Below are positions 33,252 through 40,847 of a stretch of DNA of 64,000 nt, one piece after another. The stretch covers positions 248,001 through 312,000 of the forward strand of contig JALGSU010000002.1 in assembly GCA_029821735.1 (NCBI GenBank), given 5' to 3'. A model generated the notes under the pieces. It searched no databases. It saw only the letters and a list, made by a program, of their open reading frames with translations, and was not told where the DNA came from. Position numbers and translations under genes: made by a program. Source of the stretch: Candidatus Zipacnadia bacterium (GTDB lineage: Bacteria; Armatimonadota; Zipacnadia; Zipacnadales; UBA5352). Positions within the stretch are counted from its first letter, which is position 1, and every line of letters starts with the position of its first letter.

Positions 33252-35059
33252 CTACAGAGACACGACACGACGGACGCCATTTCGCTCCGTGGCCACGACG
33301 GCACCCGCTTCGGTGGTGATCGTCTCACCCCACGGTGCCGGGATGGCCATCGTGCCAGCGCCGGTGCTGAAGACCACTACAGTGTCGGCAACTCGCACGC
33401 CCGTAAAGCCGTCGCCCTCGAGCAGCTCGACTTCGGACGGGATCTCCCCTGCCTCACCGATGAGCAGAGGCACGAGGAATGTGGCCTCGTTCACGAGTTC
33501 AGACTGCAGTTCCACCAGGCCAATCTCCGGGTCCTCCTTCGGGGTCAAGTCACGCGTGGGGTGCACGTAGGTGGGCTGGCAGGTCTGCATAGTGCCTGCG
33601 ACATCGGCGGGCTGCAAGGGCGCGATCGTCAATTGCGCCTGTCCATGAGTTACCGTCCAGATACCGTCTGCCTCACTCGCCTCGCCATAGTGATGCAGGA
33701 GCCAGCTGAAGACGTGAGGCTCGGCCGACTGCAGACGGTCGTAGACCACTGCCAGGTCCGGACCAGCCAATGCCACGATGCGCTCGAACCGCGTCAGCGC
33801 CATCTCAGTCGGGTAGGCCGAGGAGGGATCTGCAGCGATGATCGTGACGTCACCCTCAGTTGCGAAACCGGTAATGCGGGCGCGCCCTGGAGTGGGCCGA
33901 GGCCACATCTCGCCACTGCCATACTGGCCCTCGCCATCAACCAGGATGGTGTTATGGTTGCTGGTGAGTTTCTTGTACGTGTAGCCCGGATCGCCCGCCA
34001 GCACTTCGCCACGACCAAAGAGCACGAAGTGCCCCTGTGCGGGGTGATTGTGCCCGGTGCCTCCTATCTCAAAGCGCTCACACAGCTCGGCCAGCAGATG
34101 TCCGCCAAGCGGGCGGCTGACGAGGGCGAGCGCCGTGGCATCGTCCTCCCAGGACGTTCGCGCAAAGGCGATCTCAACATCTTCATAGTGACGGGCTAGC
34201 GCCATCTCCGCAAAGGGGTCCTGTGGCTCGAGGGTCTCGTCGAGCCAGAGCAGATTGAAGCGATCAGAGGACGGGCCCTTAACCATGGCGTCGGCTATCC
34301 CCATGACCATGGGGTCGCGGAAGCGCCGCGCCTCCCACAGATACAGCTTGGTGGCCGGTCCCCCCTTGGTGATGGACGTATCCTCGAGGGCCGCAGTCAG
34401 AGTCAGCCCTGGGTAGATGTGACGCAGGCGGAACTCAGATTGTCCATGCAGGCCCTGGTCGGCCCACGGGATCTTCTCGCCCGTGCACCACTCGTAGAGG
34501 TCAACAAGAAGGTAGAGCGTGGGCATCGAGTAGTCCCAGTATGACGGTCCTTCGTGGAAGCCGCCATCCGTTCCGAAGGTGAGGAAGACGCGCTCAACAC
34601 GATCCCATCCCCAGGCGAGCCATTGCTCAGCTTCCGGCACTTCACCATACACAGCAGCTGCGCCCATGATCATAGCGAGATGCGCGAACCAGAAATGGTT
34701 CTGCTGGAACGACAGCCCGCCGCCGGTACGCCCCGCGAGGGAGGCCGAGTATACCTCGCGGCACTGCCTGACGATCGTGTCTCGCACGCGATCCCGCAGA
34801 TCCTCCGGCAGATCGTCGTAGAGCCAGTCGTAGCTGAGCGCAACGCCCTCCATGAAATACTCGGCATCGAGATCAACGCCACAGTGCGGGTAGGACGTCG
34901 CCGCCTCGAGCCACTCGATGCAGGCGGCCAACTGCTCGGGATCGCCGGTCAGACGATAGGCCATGGCATAGGTACCCAGACTTCGGAACGCTCCGCCATT
35001 GCGCTTGCCAGCAACATAGGCGGGCGGCTTGCGGGTGCCAGCCGCGCCCGCATGGCATC
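33252..35059 (-). pseudogene. C-terminal part of a disrupted heparinase II/III-like protein
   Basis: From about 35059 down to 33252 one frame encodes the catalytic part of a heparinase II/III-like (PL-type alginate or heparin lyase) protein. An alpha-toroid (FRSLGTYAMAYRLTGDPEQL, ALSYDWLYDDLP, QQNHFWFAHLAMI) is followed by the beta-sandwich with GHNHPAQGHFVLFGRGEVLAGDPGY and SNHNTILVDGEGQYG. The asparagine, histidine and tyrosine positions of the lyase site appear present. The first methionine in this frame (34964) lies inside the toroid, so this is not a natural start; the N-terminal part is in a different frame (34949-35596). The gene is either decayed or contains an assembly error. Confidence 0.75.
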
Positions 35060-35596
35060 AATGCCCTCGGCAGTGAAGAGCAAGCGCGGGTGCTTGCCGA
35101 CGAGTTCCTCACGCATGGGCGGCTGAGGTATCTGCACGGACGGGCGGGACAGTTCAGCATGTCGGATCATGCTGCCGGCGGCCTCACGCAGGACAACCCG
35201 TACGCTGTGCGTGCCGGTCTCCTCAAGCCGGAAGCCGAACGAACTGCGCTTCAGAGCATCAAGAGGAAGCCGCAACGGTCTCTCCAATTGCTGGCCATCA
35301 ATCTGGACCCAGTAGGAGTCGGCACCGCGGTTGAACGCCACCACATCCAGCGCCATGGACCAAACTCCGGCCTGCATCTCACCAGAGAACTCCATGGCGA
35401 ATCCTTCTTCAGTCACCACGACCGGCTGCCCTTCGAACTCGCCGATCACCATTCCCTCACCAAACTGGAGCAGGTCGGCTCCCGTGGCCTCGACCGTCAC
35501 AGCCTGCACGAGGCGCGGCGTGTCAGTGATGTGCTCCATGTCGACGCCCGAAAAGAGTCCCGTGATCAAAGCGCCTGCGGCAATAAGCTCACGCAT
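34949..35596 (-). pseudogene. N-terminal part of the disrupted heparinase II/III-like protein
   Basis: A 215-residue frame with a GGAGG-preceded ATG and a weak signal sequence (MRELIAAGALITGLFSG). It continues as a beta-sandwich (carbohydrate-binding-like) and then reaches the family entry motif HPRLLFTAEGIDAMRARLA near 35045-35090. After this the frame becomes meaningless and stops at 34949, while the other frame resumes the toroid helix FRSLGTYAMAYRL. The distance between the HPRLLF motif and that helix is about 20-30 residues shorter than I would expect, so a short deletion may be the cause. It follows alanine dehydrogenase by 33 bases. Confidence 0.65.
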
Positions 35597-35629
35597 GTGG
35601 GTGCCTCCGGATAGCTTTGCTGGCTTGGT

Positions 35630-36715
35630 CTATTGATCGACCTGCTTGCTGATGTCAGGCGCTACCGGCTTGCCATCACGACAGAGAACGGCGGCCTGCA
35701 ATGCCCTATCATCCGCGAGCGCGTCGCCGATGCCTGAAGCCGCGAGTGCGAGCGTGTACGGCAGCGTGGCCGCCTCGAGCGCGACAGTTGACGTGCGTGG
35801 CACGACGCCGGGGATGTTGGGCACCACGTAGTGAATGACGCCCTCCTCAACGTAAGTCGGGTCGCTGTGCGTCGTCTTCCGGACGCTCGTCTCAATCGCG
35901 CCGAACAGATCGGCGGTCACGTCAACGATGACCGAATCACTGCGCATAGCGCGCACCATTTGGCGCGTCACGACGTGGGTGTGAGAGTTCTCGGGCACGG
36001 TGGCTGCGTTGATCACCAGCCACGCGTCGGCCACTTCGGAGGCCACTGCATCGGGGCAGGGGGCAAGCACAGTGGCCCCCGGGAGCATCTCGGCGAGCTG
36101 GTCGCGCCGCTCCTGTCGGATTTCGAAGACGGTCACACTAGCGCCGAGGGCACGCGCAACCTTCGCGGCAGCGTGGCCAACGACACCACCGCCGATGATC
36201 ACGACACTTGTGCTGCCAAAGCCAGGCATTTCCCCCACCAGAACCCCGGGCCCGCCGTGAGCCGTCTGCAGAAGCTGCGCACCGATGATCACCGACATGT
36301 GCCCTGCGATGCGGCTCATGGGTTCAAGCAGGGGCAGCCGTCCATCTTCGAGACGCACACGCTCGAAAGATATTGCCGTGGCTCGGTGATCAAGCAAGGC
36401 GCGCGTAAGCCATTGTCGAGTTTCCGTATGCGTATACCCAAAGAAGGTGAAGCCATCGGCGAAGAGATCGCACTCCTCTTCCGTGGGTTGCTTGACCTTC
36501 ACGAGCAGATCGCCGCTTGCCCACACGTCAGCGGCGCTGGAGCCGATGCTGGCGCCCGCTGCAAGATAGGCATCGTCGGCGAAACCACTGCCTGCGCCGG
36601 CCTGTGTCTGGATGATGACCTCATGGCCGGAGGCAACGAGCTGGCGCGCCCCCTCAGGCGTCATGCCAACGCGCAACTCGCTGTCTTGCACCTCTGACGG
36701 AACCGCAATTCTCAT
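35630..36715 (-). CDS. ald: Alanine dehydrogenase
   Basis: A 361-residue NAD-dependent dehydrogenase interconverting alanine and pyruvate plus ammonia. It starts RIAVPSEVQDSELRVGMTP, has the lysine motif LLVKVKQP, the FFGYTH substrate histidine, SRIAGHMSV, a Rossmann loop GGGVVGHAAAKVARALGA and VPNIPGVVPRTST. The ATG at 36715 has GGAG about 10 bases upstream; nine extra codons upstream are not needed. It is of normal length and reads toward the heparinase-like gene. Confidence 0.93.
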   Translation of the reverse strand: MRIAVPSEVQDSELRVGMTPEGARQLVASGHEVIIQTQAGAGSGFADDAYLAAGASIGSSAADVWASGDLLVKVKQPTEEECDLFADGFTFFGYTHTETRQWLTRALLDHRATAISFERVRLEDGRLPLLEPMSRIAGHMSVIIGAQLLQTAHGGPGVLVGEMPGFGSTSVVIIGGGVVGHAAAKVARALGASVTVFEIRQERRDQLAEMLPGATVLAPCPDAVASEVADAWLVINAATVPENSHTHVVTRQMVRAMRSDSVIVDVTADLFGAIETSVRKTTHSDPTYVEEGVIHYVVPNIPGVVPRTSTVALEAATLPYTLALAASGIGDALADDRALQAAVLCRDGKPVAPDISKQVDQ

Positions 36716-36816
36716 TCCGTAACCATCTCCAGGTCCTGGCACAATAGATGTCCACAGGTTCCCGTCAGAGAGGCGATCTTCCTCCCGACGTTTGGTGCAG
36801 GAAGCTGAGCCTACTG

Positions 36817-36845
36817 TTGGCGTGAGTCCAGTCTTGTGCTATCAT
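36817..36845 (+). promoter_or_regulatory. Sigma-70-type promoter for the envelope gene pair
   Basis: TTGGCG (36817-36822, 4 of 6) is separated by 17 bases from TATCAT (36840-36845, 5 of 6). It lies about 90 bases before the ATG at 36935, giving a leader of about 80 bases, and is in the 219-base gap between two divergent genes. Confidence 0.55.
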
Positions 36846-36934
36846 CGCGCTCAATGGCGTCCGGACCCGGCAGTTCATGGGGACTCACAGTTTCTGCCGT
36901 CCGGGCAAAGATGTCGGCCGGGAGGAAGATCGAG

Positions 36935-37654
36935 ATGCGGAAAGTAACGCTTGTCGTATTGCTGGTCATGTTGGCCGCTGGGCTTGGGAACGCAGCAGAG
37001 CTGTGGATTGATCGGGTGGAAGTGGGTGGACGCCTGCTCGTCCCACTGCGCGGAGTGCTGGAGGCAGCCGGTGCAACGGTTGAGTACTATGCGGAAGTCA
37101 AGGGCATCGAGATCACGCTCGGGTCCACGGTCATTGTGATGTTCGTCAACAACACGGAGGCACACATCAACAACCAGCCCTACTACTTGGACGTAGCCCC
37201 GCGGGTCATCCGCGGAAGCACCCACATTCCACTGCGCTTTGCGGGCGAAGCCTTGGGCATGGCGGTGGATTACCAGGGCAATCGAGTGGTGCTCACAGGC
37301 GGCGGGTCTGGGACAATAATCCTCAACATCATGGACAACACGCCACCGCCGCCGCCCGCGCAGCCGACCACAAGCGGCGAGATGCTGCCACAGAGTAATG
37401 ACAGACACCTGGTCAACAGCGATCTCAATGGGTACTCAAACTGGCAGATGACGCTGGCCCGCAACGAGATATATGCGAGGCGAGGCAGACCCTTCAACAA
37501 TTCGCACATCCGAGCGTACTTCCAGAGCACGGGTTGGTACCGCGCCAACTCAAGCTTCCAAGAGTCATGGCTCACTAAGACTGAGAGCCGCAACGCCAAG
37601 TACATTGCTGACTTACAGAAGGCAACTTTCGGATCTCCTGCAACCAAGCCCTGA
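36935..37654 (+). CDS. Exported protein with copper-amine-oxidase-N-like domain and YARHG domain
   Basis: 239 residues with a signal peptide (MRKVTLVVLLVMLAAGLGNA). Residues about 22-125 match the copper amine oxidase N-terminal domain (LLVPLRGVLEAAGATVEYY; STHIPLRFAGEALGMAVDY), which is common in Gram-positive-type and Armatimonadota envelope proteins and is not catalytic. After a PPPPP linker, residues about 160-230 form a YARHG domain (ARNEIYARRGRPF). Both domains are associated with the extracellular or cell-wall zone. GGGAGG lies 8 bases before the ATG at 36935. It precedes a PEGA-amidase gene, so a wall-related role is likely. Confidence 0.82.
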   Translation: MRKVTLVVLLVMLAAGLGNAAELWIDRVEVGGRLLVPLRGVLEAAGATVEYYAEVKGIEITLGSTVIVMFVNNTEAHINNQPYYLDVAPRVIRGSTHIPLRFAGEALGMAVDYQGNRVVLTGGGSGTIILNIMDNTPPPPPAQPTTSGEMLPQSNDRHLVNSDLNGYSNWQMTLARNEIYARRGRPFNNSHIRAYFQSTGWYRANSSFQESWLTKTESRNAKYIADLQKATFGSPATKP

Positions 37655-37683
37655 GCAGAATGCACACGCAATGACGCGATTCT

Positions 37684-37704
37684 GGGGCGGCCCAACGCCG
37701 CCCC
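37684..37704 (+). terminator. Hairpin between the two envelope genes
   Basis: A perfect 8-bp stem, GGGGCGGC (37684-37691) and GCCGCCCC (37697-37704), with a CCAAC loop. The bases after it (ATGGGTTTC) have only a short T-run. It could end or weaken transcription 34 bases before the amidase ATG, or be a leader structure. Confidence 0.5.
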
Positions 37705-37737
37705 ATGGGTTTCAACAGTGAAAGTGACGGTGGCGTG

Positions 37738-38649
37738 ATGCACGGAAGCGCGGCAGTTCTGATCTCGATGATGATCTGCGCCACAGCGCTTGCCGACGAG
37801 GCGAGCGTGACGGTCACATCGCATCCGGCGGGCGCGAAGATATACGTCAACGGATACTACAAGGGCCGCTCACCTGATACGGTCGTGATCAACTCCGCGG
37901 CCGAGGAAGCCAAGCCCTACCGTTTCACGCTGCACCTGCCGGGGTTTGAGTCGTGGGAGATCGAAGTGTCACTGGCAGCAGGCCAGAACAAGTCGGCATA
38001 CGCCACGCTGGTGAGGTTGCCGTCCATGGTCGCAGGCAGAACGATCTGCATAGACCCGGGACATCCGTCTGAGACGAGTGCGGGAACCAGTGGGCCGAGC
38101 GGTGTGACCGAAAACCATATCAACTGGGTGATCGCGGGCAAGCTCAAGAGCGTTCTGGAGGCCGATGGGGCCACGGTGGTGATGACGAAGCAATCGGAGA
38201 ACGAGAAGGTCACGAACCGAAGGCGAGCGGAAATCGCCAACGCGGCCAGCGCCGACATCATGATCCGGCTGCACTGCGACGCAGCGTCGTCGAGCGGCTT
38301 CAGCATCTACTACCCCGATCAGCAGGGCACCAAGTATGGTGTGACCGGTCCGACCCAAAGCGTCATCGACGGAAGTCGAGCTGCAGTCACGCCATTCTAC
38401 GAGGGCATGAAGGCCATACTCTCGAGCGTGCTGAACGGGCGCGGCATCCACGGCGACTCGGCCACATACGTGGGGAGTCGTCAGGGGGCTCTGACGGGGT
38501 CGATCTTCTCGCATGTGCCGACGCTGACCATCGAGATGGTCGTGCTGACGCAGGCCAGCGATGAAGCGTTCATCAAGGCCGATGCAGGGCAAAGCACGAT
38601 GGTTGAGGCGCTCAAAAGCGGATTGGAGCACTATTTCCGCACTCTCTGA
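37738..38649 (+). CDS. N-acetylmuramoyl-L-alanine amidase with N-terminal PEGA domain
   Basis: 303 residues. A signal peptide (residues 1-20) is followed by a PEGA domain (SHPAGAKIYVNGYYKGRSP), which recruits the protein to surface glycan. An amidase_3 domain starts near residue 102. Zinc and catalytic positions are seen: H109 in CIDPGHP, E125 in VTENH, H179 in IRLHCDA and the glutamate in TIEMVVL. It cleaves the bond between muramic acid and the peptide in peptidoglycan. The ATG at 37738 is taken, though the ribosome binding site is weak. Confidence 0.88.
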   Translation: MHGSAAVLISMMICATALADEASVTVTSHPAGAKIYVNGYYKGRSPDTVVINSAAEEAKPYRFTLHLPGFESWEIEVSLAAGQNKSAYATLVRLPSMVAGRTICIDPGHPSETSAGTSGPSGVTENHINWVIAGKLKSVLEADGATVVMTKQSENEKVTNRRRAEIANAASADIMIRLHCDAASSSGFSIYYPDQQGTKYGVTGPTQSVIDGSRAAVTPFYEGMKAILSSVLNGRGIHGDSATYVGSRQGALTGSIFSHVPTLTIEMVVLTQASDEAFIKADAGQSTMVEALKSGLEHYFRTL

Positions 38650-38726
38650 AGATTGAGGTCGCTGAGAACCAATGGTCGCCCGCGAGCAATCGCGGGCGAC
38701 CTGCGTATGGGCAGGAAGTGCGCGCG

Positions 38727-39878
38727 TCAATCAGCCAGTTCCTCCAGGAAGCCCTCCGGGACCCGTGCCGCGCAGACATGCGGAACGCCCGTGCCATCAG
38801 AGTTGAAGATGACCCAGCGGCAGTCGGGGCTGAAGTATGGATGCGGATGCGTGTATTGCGGCGCGCCCAGCGTCGCACGCGAGTCACACAGCACGCGCGT
38901 TTTGCCCGTCTCCACACACCCCACAACCAGCAACACGCCGTCGGGATCCCGCACATCACTCACGAAGAAGCGCCCATCGAGTGACGCGCTGGGATGCATG
39001 AAGTAGTAGCCGCCAGCAACCACTCGCGCCTGCTCATCGCCCGGACGTATCCGAAGCAGGTTGCCGACGTCGTGGACTTGATCCGGACTGTCAAGCGAAA
39101 CAGCGAACATCACCTCACCGGTGTCGCCGATCCAGCATTGATGATGCCCCTGACACGGTCCGGTGTGAGGCCTGCCGATCGGGAGTTCTTGCTTCTCGCC
39201 CGTGGTGGCGTCGATAATGTAGAGCGTCGCTCCCTCGGGGCCGACGCTGCGGATGGTCCGGGCCTGCTCATCGTACTGACAGCCCCGATTGTGCTGGATC
39301 AGGCATATCTCGCCGCGTCCCGGCTCAAGCTGCGGGTGGGCGTTGGATATCTCAGTGTCTCGGTGGATCACTTCCCAACTCTCGCCCTCCAGATCGCAGC
39401 GCACCACGCCGTAGTCGTGGACGGCGAACATCGTGGAGTACATGAAAGTGTTGCCGTCAGGACCGACGGTTCCCATCGATCGAGGCAATGGCGCGCCTTC
39501 GAGCGGGAACACGCGCTGCTCCAGCGTGGCGATTTCCGTCCGAAGTATCTCCCAAGTGCCATCGTCAGCGGTCCGCTGACAGAAGAAGTAGCGCTGATCC
39601 GGAGATCTCGCGGAGCTGCGGATATTCGCGACACCGTCGCATACCCACTCGAGGAATCCCCTCTCCAGGTCCGCACGCCAGATCTCGTTGACACCCCATG
39701 AAGTGGTGGATTTCATGAGCATGAACCACCGCGAGCTGGCGTCCATGTAGGGCACTTCGCCGTAGATGTTGATGTGTATGCCCGGAGCGCTGGTGTGCTG
39801 AGTTACCTGCACACCGGTCATCGGGTCAGGTTTGAGGAGAATGATCTCGCGCGTACTGATGCTGCCGGGCTCAAGCAT
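38727..39878 (-). CDS. Oligogalacturonate lyase-like (PL22-type) beta-propeller protein
   Basis: 383 residues with seven-bladed-propeller-like repeats ending in SPD-type turns. The N-terminal DPMTGVQVTQHT and the C-terminal QYTHPHPYFSPD match oligogalacturonate lyases. The Q-x-x-H-x-H motif (Q341, H344, H346) is the part of the Mn2+ site I recall from the Yersinia enzyme, and GHHQCW may supply the further histidine. Such enzymes are cytoplasmic and split unsaturated digalacturonate. No signal peptide is seen. AGGAGG lies 6 bases before the start. If correct, it points to pectin breakdown feeding the uronate enzymes nearby. Confidence 0.68.
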   Translation of the reverse strand: MLEPGSISTREIILLKPDPMTGVQVTQHTSAPGIHINIYGEVPYMDASSRWFMLMKSTTSWGVNEIWRADLERGFLEWVCDGVANIRSSARSPDQRYFFCQRTADDGTWEILRTEIATLEQRVFPLEGAPLPRSMGTVGPDGNTFMYSTMFAVHDYGVVRCDLEGESWEVIHRDTEISNAHPQLEPGRGEICLIQHNRGCQYDEQARTIRSVGPEGATLYIIDATTGEKQELPIGRPHTGPCQGHHQCWIGDTGEVMFAVSLDSPDQVHDVGNLLRIRPGDEQARVVAGGYYFMHPSASLDGRFFVSDVRDPDGVLLVVGCVETGKTRVLCDSRATLGAPQYTHPHPYFSPDCRWVIFNSDGTGVPHVCAARVPEGFLEELAD

Positions 39879-39960
39879 GGGGCACCTCCTGAACGCATCG
39901 GACTATGTCGGAGCAGGCACTTCCCCGCAGGAGTGCCGCGCTCCTGCGTTCCGCACCGGC

Positions 39961-40814
39961 CTACGCTTCGTCGGGAGCGGGTCGAGTAGCGAGGTAGACA
40001 CCTACGATGATGGCAATCCCCGCGCCGATGAAAGTAACGCCGGGGGCCTCGCCCAACAGTCCCCATCCGAGGAGCGTCGCTCCTATGGGCGCAACGTACT
40101 GCGTCGGGCCCAACACGTTTGCGTCAACCAGCTCGAGCGCCCTGTACCACATGAGCATGGCGATGGCCGTGGGAAAGACGCCAAGGGCTGCCGTACGAGG
40201 ACCACGATCACGAGCATGAGGCCCCCGAAGACCAATGTGCCCGCGGCGATCTCCGGCCCCCCATACTGCCGCACGCTGCGTTTGCCCAGGACAGTGTAGA
40301 GCGCCCAGCACAGAGCTCCCCCAAGCGCAGCCAGCGAACCGAGGAGGTTGTCCGCAACCGCGAAGGTCTGCTCGGGCGCGCTACCCAGCACAATCAGCCC
40401 GCAGCCAGCAAGGCCCACGATCAGCCCGAGGAATCTGATGCCCGGCACGCGTTCCCCGATCAGGACAGAGAACACGGCGATGAAGATCGCATTGGCGTTG
40501 AGGATAAGCGCGCTGTTGATGGAACTGGTGAGTGAAGCCGAGATGAAGACAAGTATCCCCATGCTGAAGATACCAATGAAGCCCAGAAGTGACATCCAGC
40601 CGAGGGCCCGCGTGGCGCGCATCAGCTTTGGGCCCTTGCCTGTCGCCAGCAGATACGCGACCGCGACGATCGCTCCCGAACCGAAGCGCAACGCGGCGGT
40701 GTAGTAGGGGTCCACGCCTCGCACATGGGTCAAGTAGCGCGCAGCGACGAACACTGAAGCCCAGAGCACGCTGGCGATGGTGCCGAGGATCAAGCCACGA
40801 GTTCTATCAGACAA
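39961..40814 (-). pseudogene. Disrupted EamA/DMT-family permease
   Basis: From the TTG at 40814 (GGAG upstream), a frame encodes five to six membrane segments of the EamA drug/metabolite transporter fold (ASVLWASVFVAARYL, then SALILNANAIFIAVFSVLIGE). At about 40195 the frame breaks. A second frame gives the end of the family: AALGVFPTAIAMLMWYRALE, PIGATLLGWGLLGE and a final hydrophobic segment, stopping at 39961. About 25 residues normally found between segment 6 and the ALGVF strand are missing, so this looks like a small deletion that also shifted the frame. Decay or assembly error; a working exporter is unlikely as written. Confidence 0.78.
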
Positions 40815-40847
40815 TGGACACCCGCTCCAGGGGCACAGCAGCGCGCA

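Noticed and set aside
33174..34199. 341-codon plus-strand frame opposite the heparinase-like gene
   Set aside because: Antisense shadow of the lyase domain.
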